Assembly (NCBI RefSeq): GCF_014656135.1
Contig: NZ_BNBV01000001.1
Coordinates: forward strand, 62,001 to 126,000
DNA: 64,000 bases
From: Streptomyces thermodiastaticus
GTDB lineage: Bacteria > Actinomycetota > Actinomycetes > Streptomycetales > Streptomycetaceae
Reading direction: 5' to 3'
The position numbers and the translations under genes were made by a program. The notes beneath the pieces were generated by a model, which worked only from the letters and a program-made list of their open reading frames with translations, had not been told where the DNA came from and made no database searches. This document shows, piece after piece, positions 51,915 to 61,150 of the stretch (its first letter is position 1; every line of letters starts with the position of its first letter).

Positions 51915-54467
51915 ATGGTGGAGAAGTCTGCCGACATCCTAATGCCCGGACCGGACGGATCCGCGATCACCCCGCGTGCGCAGCCCGCCCCGGCGGCGGC
52001 CGACATCGAACGGGAACTCACCGCCGTGCTGGCGGACCTCGTGCACGCCGACCAGGTCGGGCCCGACGACCACTTCTTCACCGATCTCGGCGCCAACTCC
52101 ATGGTGATGGCGCAGTTCTGTGCCCGGGTCCGCAAACGGGAGGGCCTGCCGTCGGTGTCCATCAAGGACATCTACCGGCATCCCACGATCCGCGACCTGG
52201 CGGCCGCGCTCGCCGTTCCCGCCGACGCGCAGGCCCAGGCACCCGCCGACGCGCAGGCGCCGGCCGCCGAGGACGGCCGGCCGGAGCAGCCGGAGCATGC
52301 GGAGTCGGCCGCACCACCGCGCCGGGGGCAGCACCTGGTCTGCGGTGCCGCGCAGTCGCTGCTGTTCCTGGGGTACACGGGTGTCATCGGTCTGGTCACC
52401 GCCGAGGCCTACGAATGGGTGGCCGCGGCCGACGGCCTGTGGCACATCTATCTGCGCTCCCTGCTGTGCGGTGCCGCCGGATTCCTCGCCCTGTGCGCCG
52501 TCCCGGTCGCGGCGAAGTGGATTCTGGTGGGGCGCTGGACCCCTCGCGAGTTCCCCGTGTGGAGCTGGGCCTACCTGCGGTTCTGGATCGTCAAGTCGCT
52601 GCTGCACGCCAACCCGATGGTGCTGTTCGCCGGCAATCCGCTGTATGTGATGTATCTGCGGGCGCTGGGCGCGCGGATCGGCCGGGACGTGACGATCCTC
52701 TCCCGCTCCGTCCCCGTCTGCACCGACCTGCTCACCATCGGCTCCGGCACGGTGATCCGCAAGGACTCGCTCTTCCTCTGCTACCGGGCCCATGCGGGGC
52801 GGATCCAGACCGGCCGCGTCACACTCGGCCGGGACGTGTTCGTCGGCGAGCGGACCGTGCTCGACATCGACACCGCCCTCGGCGACGGAGCACAGCTCGG
52901 CCACTCCTCCGCCCTGTACCGGGGGCAGGAGATCCCGGCCGGGGAGCGCCGGCACGGGTCACCCGCCCAGCCCACCGAGGTGGACCACGTACGGGTCCCG
53001 CCGGCCCGCTGCGGCAGGCCGCGCCGCCTCGGCTTCGCCCTGACCACCCTGGCGCAGCTGATCCTGCTGTATCTGCCGCTGACCGTCGGCGGGGTGTACA
53101 TGGTGTGCGCGGAGGTCCCCTCCCTGCGCGAGCAGCTGGACCCCGCGGCCCAGGGCGCCTCGGCCGCCGCACTCGTCGCGGACGCGCTGCTGGTGGCCAC
53201 CGTGGTGTACTTCGGCGGCGTCCTGCTCGGCCTGTTCACGCTGTTCGGCGCCTCACGGCTGCTGCGTCTGGCCGTCCGCCCCGACCGGGTGTACCCGCTC
53301 TACGGCTTCCACTACGCGCTGCACCGCGCGGTGTCCACCCTGACGAACATCCGCTTCTTCACCTGGCTTCTCGGTGACAGCTCCTACATCGTCCCCTACC
53401 TGCGCGGCCTGGGCTACGACCTGTCCACGGTCGAGCAGACCGGCTCCAACTTCGGCACCGAGGTGCAGCACGAGACGCCGTTCCTGGTGAAGGTCGGCAG
53501 CGGCACCATGATCGCCGACGGGCTGTCCGTGCTGAACGCGGAGTACTCAAGCACCTCCTTCCGGGTGTCGCAGGCGACGATCGGGGCCCGCAACTTCCTC
53601 GGCAACAACATCGCCTTCCCCGCCGGTGCGCGCACCGGCGACAACTGCCTGCTGGCGACGAAGGTGATGGTCCCCCTCGACGGCGAGATCCGGCAGAACG
53701 TGGGGCTGCTCGGGTCGCCCTGCTTCGAGATCCCCCGGTCGGTGGAGCGCGACGCGCGCTTCGACCATCTGCGCACCGGTGCGGCACTGCGCCGCAGTCT
53801 CGCCGCGAAGAACCGTTACAACCTGCGGTCCATGGCACTGCACCTGACGGTGCGCTGGCTGCACACCGTGCTGCTGGCCCTGCTCGGCCTGCTGACCGCC
53901 GGCCTGTACGGCACGCTTGGGCACGTGGTGGTCGGCAGCTGGCTGGCGGTCAGTCTGGTCGTCAGCGCCGGCTACTACGTCCTGCTGGAACGGTGCATCA
54001 CCTCCTTCCGGCCGCTGCAGCCGAAGCTGTGCTCCATCTACGACCCGTACTTCTGGTGGCACGAGCGGCTGTGGAAGGTGCCCGATCACTATCTGAACCT
54101 GTTCAACGGGACGCCGTTCAAGGCACTGGTGTGGCGGCTGATGGGTGTGCGCATCGGCCGCCGGGTGTTCGACGACGGCTGCTACATCACGGAGCGCACG
54201 CTCACCGCCATCGGGGACGACTGCACGCTGAACGCCGGCAGCAAGATCCAGTGCCATTCGCAGGAGGACGGCACCTTCAAGTCCGACCACACCAGGCTCG
54301 GCGCCCGCGTCACCCTCGGTGTGGCGGCACATGTGCACTACGGCGTGACGGTGGGCGACGGTGCGGTCCTGGCACCCGACTCCTTCCTGATGAAGGGCGA
54401 GGAAGTGGCCCCGGACGCGTACTGGGCGGGCAACCCGGCCGCCCCGGCCACGGCGACGGCGAAGTGA
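51915..54467 (+). CDS. Pls/PosA-type NRPS terminal protein: carrier domain plus membrane and LbH-like domains, no A domain
   Basis: 850 residues. Residues about 30-110 are a peptidyl-carrier domain with the phosphopantetheine site LGANSM (Ser62). Then come six membrane helices (near 136-165, 175-200, 372-398, 420-452, two at 642-690) separating three soluble domains with hexapeptide-repeat, acyltransferase-like sequence. This is the C-terminal part of poly-epsilon-lysine synthetase (Pls) and of polyDap synthetase, classified as an NRPS terminal domain (TIGR02353; family knowledge), but here the N-terminal adenylation domain is absent. It should hold the growing chain at the membrane and do the condensation (inferred). 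The ATG at 51915 has GGGAG upstream. Its partner NRPS starts 13 nt downstream. Confidence 0.85.
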   Translation: MVEKSADILMPGPDGSAITPRAQPAPAAADIERELTAVLADLVHADQVGPDDHFFTDLGANSMVMAQFCARVRKREGLPSVSIKDIYRHPTIRDLAAALAVPADAQAQAPADAQAPAAEDGRPEQPEHAESAAPPRRGQHLVCGAAQSLLFLGYTGVIGLVTAEAYEWVAAADGLWHIYLRSLLCGAAGFLALCAVPVAAKWILVGRWTPREFPVWSWAYLRFWIVKSLLHANPMVLFAGNPLYVMYLRALGARIGRDVTILSRSVPVCTDLLTIGSGTVIRKDSLFLCYRAHAGRIQTGRVTLGRDVFVGERTVLDIDTALGDGAQLGHSSALYRGQEIPAGERRHGSPAQPTEVDHVRVPPARCGRPRRLGFALTTLAQLILLYLPLTVGGVYMVCAEVPSLREQLDPAAQGASAAALVADALLVATVVYFGGVLLGLFTLFGASRLLRLAVRPDRVYPLYGFHYALHRAVSTLTNIRFFTWLLGDSSYIVPYLRGLGYDLSTVEQTGSNFGTEVQHETPFLVKVGSGTMIADGLSVLNAEYSSTSFRVSQATIGARNFLGNNIAFPAGARTGDNCLLATKVMVPLDGEIRQNVGLLGSPCFEIPRSVERDARFDHLRTGAALRRSLAAKNRYNLRSMALHLTVRWLHTVLLALLGLLTAGLYGTLGHVVVGSWLAVSLVVSAGYYVLLERCITSFRPLQPKLCSIYDPYFWWHERLWKVPDHYLNLFNGTPFKALVWRLMGVRIGRRVFDDGCYITERTLTAIGDDCTLNAGSKIQCHSQEDGTFKSDHTRLGARVTLGVAAHVHYGVTVGDGAVLAPDSFLMKGEEVAPDAYWAGNPAAPATATAK

Positions 54468-54480
54468 GAGAGGGTCATCG

Positions 54481-57400
54481 ATGGGAACGCTCACGGCAGC
54501 GGACAGAGACTTCTGGGCCGAGGTGCTGACCGCCGGCGGTGCCACCGCCGTCCCGCGGTGGGCACGCGATCCGGTGCCGGGTGTGGCCGAACACGAGGAG
54601 CCGGTGCCCGAGGAGGTCGCCGGGGCGGTGCGTGCCCTGGCGGCCCGGACCGGGGTGCCGGCCCGCACGGTGCTGCTGGCCGCGCACGCCAAGGTGCTGG
54701 CGGTGCTCAGCGCGGACGAGGACGTGGTGACCGGCCTGGTCACCGGCACCGCACTCGCCCCGCTCCCCTGCCGTCTCCCGCTCGCCCCACGCACCTGGCG
54801 CGAGCTGCTCCTCGCCGTCCGGCGCGCCGAGACGGACCTGCTGACGCACCGGGACTTCCCCGTGGCCGCCCTGCGCCGGGAGCTGGGCCTGACCGGACCC
54901 GCCTACGAGGCGGTGTTCGACCCGGAGGACAGCGCACCCACCCTGCCCGAGGATGCCGTGCTGGCGGTGGGGCACCGCGAGCACAGCGGCCGCTGCGTGC
55001 TGCGGGTGCGGTACCGCACCGAGGTGCTGGACGCCCCTGCGGCGGCCCGGATCGCCGGGTATCACGTGGCCGCGCTCGGCCGGATGACCGCCGACGTGGA
55101 CGCCGAGCACGCCGGGCAGAGCCTGCTGTCGGCGGCGGAGGTGCGTGCGCAGCTGGAGGACCTGGCCGGACCGCACCGCGAACTGCCTGACGCCCGCGCC
55201 CACGAGCTGTTCGAGCAGCGGGTGCGGGAGCATCCCGGCACGGTGGCCGCGGTGTTCGGTGAGCGTTCCTGGACGTACGGGGAGCTGAACGCCCGCGCGA
55301 ACCGGCTGGCACGGGCGCTGCGGGCGCGCGGGCTGGGCCGCGAGGACGTGGTGGCCGTCGTCACCGAGCGGAACCTGGACTGGCTGGCGGCGGTGCTGGC
55401 GGTGTTCAAGGCCGGCGGTGTCTATCTGCCCGTCGAACCGCACTTCCCGGCGGGCCGCATCGCGGCGACGCTGTCGCGGGCCGGCTGCCGGCTGGTGCTG
55501 ACCGAGCCCGGCAGCACCGCCTGCCTGGACGAGGCCCTGGCCACCCTGCCGGAGGACGTCGAGAAGCTGCTGATCGAGACCGCGTACGCGGAGGGGCACG
55601 CCGAGGACGACCTCGGGGTGGAGGTGGCCCCCGGGCAGCTGGCGTACATCTACTTCACCTCCGGCTCCACCGGGGAGCCGAAGGGTGCGATGTGCGAGCA
55701 CGCGGGCATGCTCAACCACCTGTTCGCCAAGATCGACGACCTGGGGATCGGGCCCGGGACGGTGGTGGCGCAGACCGCCCCGCAGTGCTTCGACATCTCG
55801 CTGTGGCAGCTGCTGGCGGCTCTGCTGGTCGGCGGGCGCACCCTGCTGGTGGAGCAGGACGCGGTCACGGACATGGAGCGCTTCGTGGACACCCTGGCCC
55901 GCGGTCGGGTCACGGTGGCCCAGGTGGTGCCCTCCTACCTGGAGGTGCTGGTGTCGTATCTGGAGCGGCACCCGCGCGACCTGCCGGACCTGGCCTGTGT
56001 GTCGGTGACCGGCGAGGCGTTGAAACGGGAGCTGATCCAGCGGTGGTTCGCGCTGCGGCCGGGGATCCGGCTGGTCAACGCCTACGGTCTGACCGAGACG
56101 TCCGACGACACCAATCACGAGGTCATGGAGGCGGTGCCTCAGCGGGTGCTGCTCGGCCGTCCCGTGAACAACGTGCGGGTCTATGTCGTCGACACCCGCC
56201 TGAATCTGGTGCCGCTGGGCGCCCCCGGGCTGATCGCGTTCTCCGGGGTGTGCGTGGGACGCGGCTACGTCAACGACCCCGAACGCACCCGGGAGGCCTA
56301 CCGCGAGGATCCCTACCGGCCCGGCGAGCGGCTGTACCTGGGCGGTGACTGGGGGCGCTGGCACCCGGACGGAAAGCTGGAGTTCCTCGGCCGCCGGGAC
56401 AGCCAGGTCAAGATCCGCGGTTTCCGCATCGAGATCGGCGAGATCGAGAACACGCTGCTGCGGGTGCCGGGTGTACGGGACGGCGCGGTGGTCGTCACCG
56501 GACAGGCGGGCGGCAGTGCGCGTCTGGTCGCCTTCTACACGGGCCGGCGGCTCCAGCCCGAGGAGTTGCAGCAGGTGCTGGGGGCGGCGCTGCCCTCGTA
56601 CATGGTGCCGGCGGCGTTCCACTGGCAGGAGGCGCTGCCGCTGACCGCCAATGGCAAGATCGACCGCAAGGCGCTGACCGCGCTGGCCGCACACGTGTCC
56701 GGCCCGGACACCGCCTCGCCGCCGGACGGCGAGGAGCAGGACCGGGCGCCGCGCACCCCGGCCGAGCGGAGGCTGGCAGCCGTCTGGGCGGACGTGCTCG
56801 GCGTGCCCCGGCACCGCATCGGCCGCCACGACCACTTCTTCGACTCCGGCGGCACGTCCTTGTCGGCGGTGAAACTCACCATCGCCCTGAACCGCGCGGT
56901 GTCCCTGCGGGACATCACCCGCCATCCGCGGCTCGCCGACCTGGCCGCGCTGCTGGACGGTCCGGCGGAGCGGCGCACCGGACTGCTGCAGCCGCTCGCC
57001 CGGCCGCGCGGCACGGCGCAGGGCACCCTGGTGTGCTTCCCGCACGCGGGCGGCAACGCGGTGAACTTCCAGCCGATGGCGGGCGCTCTCGCCGGCCGCG
57101 GCCTGGCGGTGTACGCCGTGGATCTGCCCGGCCACGACCCGGCCGCGCCCGACGAGCGGTTCGCGCCGCTGCAGCAGGTGGCCGAGCAGGTCGTCGACGA
57201 GATCGCCGGGCACGGGCTGCGGCGGGTGCTGCTGTGGGGCCACTCCGCGGGGACCGCCCTCGCGGTGGCGGCGGCACGGCTGCTGCACGCACGCGGGGTG
57301 GAGGTGCCGCGGCTGTTCCTCGGCGCGCAGCTGCTCGGCACGACCGCCGAACGGCGCGCCCACGCCGTGGAGTTGAAGCAGCGGAGCAACGCCGAGATCG

Positions 57401-57750
57401 CCGCCCGGCTGGCCGCGGACGGCGGGCACCGCGAGCTGGGCGAGCTGACCGCGGCGCAGGCCGAGCGGGTCGCGGCCGCCTACCGCCACGACTGCGTGGT
57501 GGCGGACCACTACTTCGCCGCCCTCCTGGACGATCCGCCCGCGGACAAGCCGGTCGCGGCGGTCACGGTGGTCGTCGCCGCCGACGACCCGCACACCGCC
57601 GGCTTCCGCGACCGCCATCAGGACTGGCGGCTGCTCGCCGACCACGTGGACCTGCACGAACTGCCCGCCGGCGGCCACTACTTCGTCCGTACCCGGCCGG
57701 CCGAGGCGGCCCGGGCCGTGCTGGGCGCCGCCGAACCGGCGGCCCTGTGA
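54481..57750 (+). CDS. NRPS: half C domain - A - PCP - TE
   Basis: 1089 residues. Residues 1 to about 230 look like the second half only of a condensation domain, without the HHxxxDG motif. The adenylation domain runs about 245-745 (A3 FTSGSTGEPKG near 392, A5 NAYGLTE near 533, A10 NGKIDRKAL near 725). The carrier site is GGTSLSAV (Ser near 793), and the thioesterase has GHSAG (Ser near 922). Hand alignment to GrsA suggests the specificity residues D-I-W-Q-S-T-A-D-D-K; I cannot score them. With SbnA/SbnB next door the likely substrate is L-2,3-diaminopropionate. It begins 13 nt after the membrane protein, with which it probably works. Confidence 0.85.
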   Translation: MGTLTAADRDFWAEVLTAGGATAVPRWARDPVPGVAEHEEPVPEEVAGAVRALAARTGVPARTVLLAAHAKVLAVLSADEDVVTGLVTGTALAPLPCRLPLAPRTWRELLLAVRRAETDLLTHRDFPVAALRRELGLTGPAYEAVFDPEDSAPTLPEDAVLAVGHREHSGRCVLRVRYRTEVLDAPAAARIAGYHVAALGRMTADVDAEHAGQSLLSAAEVRAQLEDLAGPHRELPDARAHELFEQRVREHPGTVAAVFGERSWTYGELNARANRLARALRARGLGREDVVAVVTERNLDWLAAVLAVFKAGGVYLPVEPHFPAGRIAATLSRAGCRLVLTEPGSTACLDEALATLPEDVEKLLIETAYAEGHAEDDLGVEVAPGQLAYIYFTSGSTGEPKGAMCEHAGMLNHLFAKIDDLGIGPGTVVAQTAPQCFDISLWQLLAALLVGGRTLLVEQDAVTDMERFVDTLARGRVTVAQVVPSYLEVLVSYLERHPRDLPDLACVSVTGEALKRELIQRWFALRPGIRLVNAYGLTETSDDTNHEVMEAVPQRVLLGRPVNNVRVYVVDTRLNLVPLGAPGLIAFSGVCVGRGYVNDPERTREAYREDPYRPGERLYLGGDWGRWHPDGKLEFLGRRDSQVKIRGFRIEIGEIENTLLRVPGVRDGAVVVTGQAGGSARLVAFYTGRRLQPEELQQVLGAALPSYMVPAAFHWQEALPLTANGKIDRKALTALAAHVSGPDTASPPDGEEQDRAPRTPAERRLAAVWADVLGVPRHRIGRHDHFFDSGGTSLSAVKLTIALNRAVSLRDITRHPRLADLAALLDGPAERRTGLLQPLARPRGTAQGTLVCFPHAGGNAVNFQPMAGALAGRGLAVYAVDLPGHDPAAPDERFAPLQQVAEQVVDEIAGHGLRRVLLWGHSAGTALAVAAARLLHARGVEVPRLFLGAQLLGTTAERRAHAVELKQRSNAEIAARLAADGGHRELGELTAAQAERVAAAYRHDCVVADHYFAALLDDPPADKPVAAVTVVVAADDPHTAGFRDRHQDWRLLADHVDLHELPAGGHYFVRTRPAEAARAVLGAAEPAAL

Positions 57751-57784
57751 CGACAACCACCGCAGCAACGGAAGGAAAACCGTG

Positions 57785-58786
57785 ATGTCGTTCTCGTCCC
57801 CGGCCTCCCTGCTGGAGGTGGACCTGCGACCGGACAGGCCACCCGTCCTGCGGGTGGCCCCCCCGGCCGATCCGGCCGGCTGGGCGGCCGGACACCGCCA
57901 GGCGCTGCGCGCGCAGGTCACCGAGCACGGCGCGCTGCTGGTGCGCGGCCTGGGGCTGCGCGACAAGGAGCAGGTCAGGGCCGTGTTCGCCGCGCTGGCC
58001 GGTGACCTCATGGCCGAACGGGAGGCGTTCGCGCCCCGGACGCCGTACGGCGACGGGCTGTACTCCTCCACCGCGTGGCCGGACAACCAGCCGATGTGCA
58101 TGCATCACGAGCTGAGCTACGCGCAGCGCGTGCCAGGTCTGCTGCTGTTCGCGTGCCTGACCGCGCCCGCCGAGGGCGGCGCCACGGGGGTGGCCGACGC
58201 CGAGGAGGTGCTGCGGGCGCTGCCGGCCGAGGTGCGTGAGCGGTTCGAGCGGGAGGGCTGGCTGCTCACCCGCAGCTACAACGACGAGATCGGCGCGTCC
58301 CTGGCCGAGTCGTTCGGCAGCGACGACCGGGAGACGGTCGAGAACTACTGCCGTGCCCACGGCATCGACTTCTCCTGGCGGCCCGACGGCACGCTGCGCA
58401 CCCGGCAGCGCCGCCCCGCGGTGGTCCGGCATCCGGTCACCGGCCGCACCTGCTGGTTCAACCAGATCGCCTTCCTCAACCAGTGGACGCTGGCGCCGGA
58501 GGTGCGCGAGTACCTGGTCGACGAGTACGGCGAGGACGGGCTGCCGTTCAACACACGCTACGGCGACGGCGGCGAGATCGGCGAGGACGTCGTGGAGCTG
58601 CTCAACACCGTCTACGAACGTCACACCCGGCGCGAGCCGTGGCAGGCCGGCGATCTGATGCTGGTCGACAACATCCGCACCGCGCACAGCCGGGAGCCCT
58701 TCACCGGGGCGCGGGAGGTGCTGGTGGCCCTGGCCGAACCGCGTGTCCTGGCCGAGAGCCGCGCGCAGGAAGGAGAGCGGCGATGA
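57785..58786 (+). CDS. TauD/SyrP-type Fe(II)/2-oxoglutarate oxygenase
   Basis: 333 residues. The iron-binding facial triad is seen as HxE in CMHHELSYAQ and a distal His in VDNIRTAHSREPF; the Arg that follows binds 2-oxoglutarate. The HxE rather than HxD form and the LLFACLTAPAEGG segment match the SyrP/clavaminate-synthase-like branch, which hydroxylates amino acids, often while bound to a carrier protein (family knowledge). Here the target is probably diaminopropionate or its polymer, giving 3-hydroxy groups (inference). The ATG at 57785 has GGAAGG upstream; it overlaps sbnB by 4 nt. Confidence 0.8.
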   Translation: MSFSSPASLLEVDLRPDRPPVLRVAPPADPAGWAAGHRQALRAQVTEHGALLVRGLGLRDKEQVRAVFAALAGDLMAEREAFAPRTPYGDGLYSSTAWPDNQPMCMHHELSYAQRVPGLLLFACLTAPAEGGATGVADAEEVLRALPAEVRERFEREGWLLTRSYNDEIGASLAESFGSDDRETVENYCRAHGIDFSWRPDGTLRTRQRRPAVVRHPVTGRTCWFNQIAFLNQWTLAPEVREYLVDEYGEDGLPFNTRYGDGGEIGEDVVELLNTVYERHTRREPWQAGDLMLVDNIRTAHSREPFTGAREVLVALAEPRVLAESRAQEGERR

Positions 58787-59856
58787 CCTCTGTGACCTCC
58801 CCCGCCACCGGGCCCGCCGCCGCGGGACCGGACCGCACCGTCCCGGCGTTCGCGGTGATCACCGGCGCGCAGGTGCAGCGGGCGCTGCACGGCCGGGAGA
58901 AACAGATCACGGAGCTGGTCGAGGCGGCCTACCGGCTGCACGGCGAGGGCCGGACGGTGAACCCGCCGTCGTACTTCCTCCGCTTCCCGGACCGGCCCGC
59001 GTCGCGGATCATCGCGCTGCCCGCCTCCGTGGGCGGCCAGGTGGCTGTGGACGGCATCAAGTGGATCTCCAGTTTCCCGGACAACGTGTCCTCCGGGCTG
59101 CCCCGGGCGTCGGCGGTGCTGATCCTCAACGACCCCGTCACCGGCTACCCGTTCGCCTGCCTGGAGAGTTCCATCATCAGCGCCACCCGGACCGCGGCCT
59201 CCGCCGCGCTGGCCGCGGACCGCCTCACCCGCACCCGGCAACGGCCCCGGCGCGTGGGGTTCTTCGGCACGGGCCTGATCGCCCGCTACATCCACACGTA
59301 TCTCACCGGAACCGGCTGGAGCTTCGACACCGTCGGCGTGTACGACGTGTCCGCCGACAGCGCCGCCGGGTTCTGCGGGTATCTGCGGCAGGCCGGCACA
59401 CCCGGCGAGGTCACCGTGCACGACGGCCCGGAGGCGCTGATCCGCTCCAGCGACCTGATCGTGTTCGCCACGGTCGCGGGCACCCCGCACGTCACCGAGA
59501 CGTCCTGGTTCGCCCACCGCCCGGTGGTGCTGCACGTGTCGCTGCGCGATCTGGACCCGCGGATCCTGCTGGAGTCGGCGAACTTCGTCGACGACGTCGA
59601 GCACTGCCTGAAGGCGGAGACCTCCCCGCACCTGGCCGAACAGCTCACCGGCGGGCGGGACTTCCTCGACGGCACCCTCGACGACGTCCTGACCGGACGT
59701 GTCCGGCCGCCCGCCGACCGGACCATCGTCTTCTCCCCGTTCGGTCTCGGGGTCCTCGACCTCGCCGTCGGCAAGTACGTGCACGACGAGGTCGCCCGGA
59801 CCGGCGAACTCCATGTCATCGACGACTTCTTCCACGAGCTGCGCCGGTACGGCTGA
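58783..59856 (+). CDS. sbnB: SbnB-type 2,3-diaminopropionate biosynthesis dehydrogenase
   Basis: 357 residues. An ornithine-cyclodeaminase/mu-crystallin-fold NAD enzyme: GFFGTGLIARYIHTYL is the Rossmann motif and the N-terminal NPPSYFLRFPDRPASRIIALPA and SGLPRASAVLILNDP segments match SbnB. In staphyloferrin B biosynthesis SbnB oxidises N-(2-amino-2-carboxyethyl)-L-glutamate to release L-2,3-diaminopropionate and 2-oxoglutarate. The ATG at 58783 overlaps the oxygenase stop (ATGA). It lies 55 nt before sbnA. Confidence 0.85.
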   Translation: MTSVTSPATGPAAAGPDRTVPAFAVITGAQVQRALHGREKQITELVEAAYRLHGEGRTVNPPSYFLRFPDRPASRIIALPASVGGQVAVDGIKWISSFPDNVSSGLPRASAVLILNDPVTGYPFACLESSIISATRTAASAALAADRLTRTRQRPRRVGFFGTGLIARYIHTYLTGTGWSFDTVGVYDVSADSAAGFCGYLRQAGTPGEVTVHDGPEALIRSSDLIVFATVAGTPHVTETSWFAHRPVVLHVSLRDLDPRILLESANFVDDVEHCLKAETSPHLAEQLTGGRDFLDGTLDDVLTGRVRPPADRTIVFSPFGLGVLDLAVGKYVHDEVARTGELHVIDDFFHELRRYG

Positions 59857-59911
59857 TCGCCGCCTCGCCGGCTGATCGCCCCGTGTCCGGCCCACGCATC
59901 AGGAGGCCCTC

Positions 59912-61018
59912 GTGCCCGTCATCTCCGCACCCCACCACTTCAACGAAGGCCAGCTGTACGTCGATCTGAAGCCGATCATCGGGCGCTCGCTCTACCTGAA
60001 GTGCGAGGGTTTCAACTTCGCCGGCTCGATCAAGCTGAAGGCCGCGGTCGAGATGGTGGAGGCCGCGGAGCGGGACGGCCTGCTGACCAAGGACTCGATC
60101 CTGATCGAGTCCTCGTCCGGCAACCTCGGGGTGGCTCTCAGTGTGATCGCGGCCAGCAAGGGCTACCGGTTCCTGTGCGTCACGGACTCCCGCTGCAACC
60201 TGTCGACCAGGCTGCTGATGGAGGCGCTGGGCAGCGAGGTGCATGTCATCGCCGACCTGGACGCCAACGGCGGGTTCCTCGGCGCGCGGATCGACTATGT
60301 GCGGGCGCTGTGCGCCTCCGACGAGCGGTACGTGTGGCTGAGCCAGTACACCAACCCGGGCAACTGGCAGGCGCACTACCGCACGACGGCGCCGGAGATC
60401 GCCGCCCAGTTCCCGCAGCTGGACGTGCTGTTCGTGGGGGCGGGCACCACGGGCACCCTCATGGGGTGTGCGCGGTACTTCCGCGAGTGGCACCGGCCGG
60501 TGCGGATCGTCGCCGTGGACACCGTCGGCTCGGTGGCCTTCGGCGGCCCTCCGGGCCGGCGGATGATCCCCGGCCTGGGCATGAGCATGCGCCCGCCGCT
60601 GCTGGACGAGTCCTTCGTCGACGAGGTGATCCGGGTGGAGGAGGCGGACACCATCCGCGCCTGCCACCGGCTGGCCCGGCGGGGTTTCCTGTTCGGCGGC
60701 TCCACCGGGACGGTGGTCAGCGGCGCCAGCGGCTGGCTGGACCGTCACGGCTCCCCCGGCCTGACCGCGGTGGCCATCGCCCCCGACCTCGGCGAACGCT
60801 ATCTCGACACCATCTACCAGCAGACCTGGCTGGAGGATCTCTACGGCGACCAGGTGCTCAGCGACGACGGCGACGGCAAGGCCGCCGGCGAGGACCGCGA
60901 CGAGAGCGGGCGCGCGCAGGAAGGAAACAGCACCCTCGGCTCCCGGGAGGTCACGGCCGGCTCCGGGCGCGCGGAGTGTCCGTCCCGCCGGAGCGACGGA
61001 CAGCGCCGCAAGGCCTGA
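59912..61018 (+). CDS. sbnA: SbnA-type 2,3-diaminopropionate biosynthesis PLP enzyme
   Basis: 368 residues. A cysteine-synthase-fold PLP enzyme: NFAGSIKLKAA holds the PLP Lys (GSIKxK instead of the GSxKDR of CysK), with SSSGNLGVALS and GAGTTGTLMG phosphate-binding loops. SbnA joins O-phospho-L-serine and L-glutamate to form the substrate of SbnB. It is longer than SbnA by a C-terminal, low-complexity, Arg/Gly/Ser tail from about 318. GTG start at 59912 with AGGAGG. Last gene of the operon; a terminator follows. Confidence 0.85.
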   Translation: MPVISAPHHFNEGQLYVDLKPIIGRSLYLKCEGFNFAGSIKLKAAVEMVEAAERDGLLTKDSILIESSSGNLGVALSVIAASKGYRFLCVTDSRCNLSTRLLMEALGSEVHVIADLDANGGFLGARIDYVRALCASDERYVWLSQYTNPGNWQAHYRTTAPEIAAQFPQLDVLFVGAGTTGTLMGCARYFREWHRPVRIVAVDTVGSVAFGGPPGRRMIPGLGMSMRPPLLDESFVDEVIRVEEADTIRACHRLARRGFLFGGSTGTVVSGASGWLDRHGSPGLTAVAIAPDLGERYLDTIYQQTWLEDLYGDQVLSDDGDGKAAGEDRDESGRAQEGNSTLGSREVTAGSGRAECPSRRSDGQRRKA

Positions 61019-61021
61019 ATC

Positions 61022-61150
61022 GTGTCCGCGAAGTCGCGTCGTCCGCCCGCAGGGCGGACCGAGCGGCGTCCGCTGCGTCCTGGGGGCCCCGCTCGAAGAG
61101 TTCGAGGGAGCATGCCGGGCGTCGGACGGCAGACGGGACTTCACGGACAC
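61022..61150. mobile_element. MITE-like element with imperfect terminal inverted repeats
   Basis: The ends GTGTCCGCGAAGTCGCGTC (61022-61040) and the reverse of 61132-61150 agree at 17 of 19 positions. Between them lie a hairpin (61041-61059) and a second one (CTCGAA/TTCGAG, 61092-61106). No coding frame and no obvious target duplication. It starts 4 bp after the sbnA stop. It may be a non-autonomous transposable element or simply a large stem-loop. Confidence 0.45.
61041..61059 (+). terminator. Terminator hairpin after sbnA
   Basis: GTCCGCCC (61041-61048) and GGGCGGAC (61052-61059) with a 3-nt loop, 23 nt past the stop of the last gene of the Dap operon. Confidence 0.65.

Noticed and set aside
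54475..58101. 1208-codon minus-strand ORF opposite the NRPS
   Set aside because: Antisense shadow of a GC-rich gene; the NRPS on the plus strand has all expected motifs.
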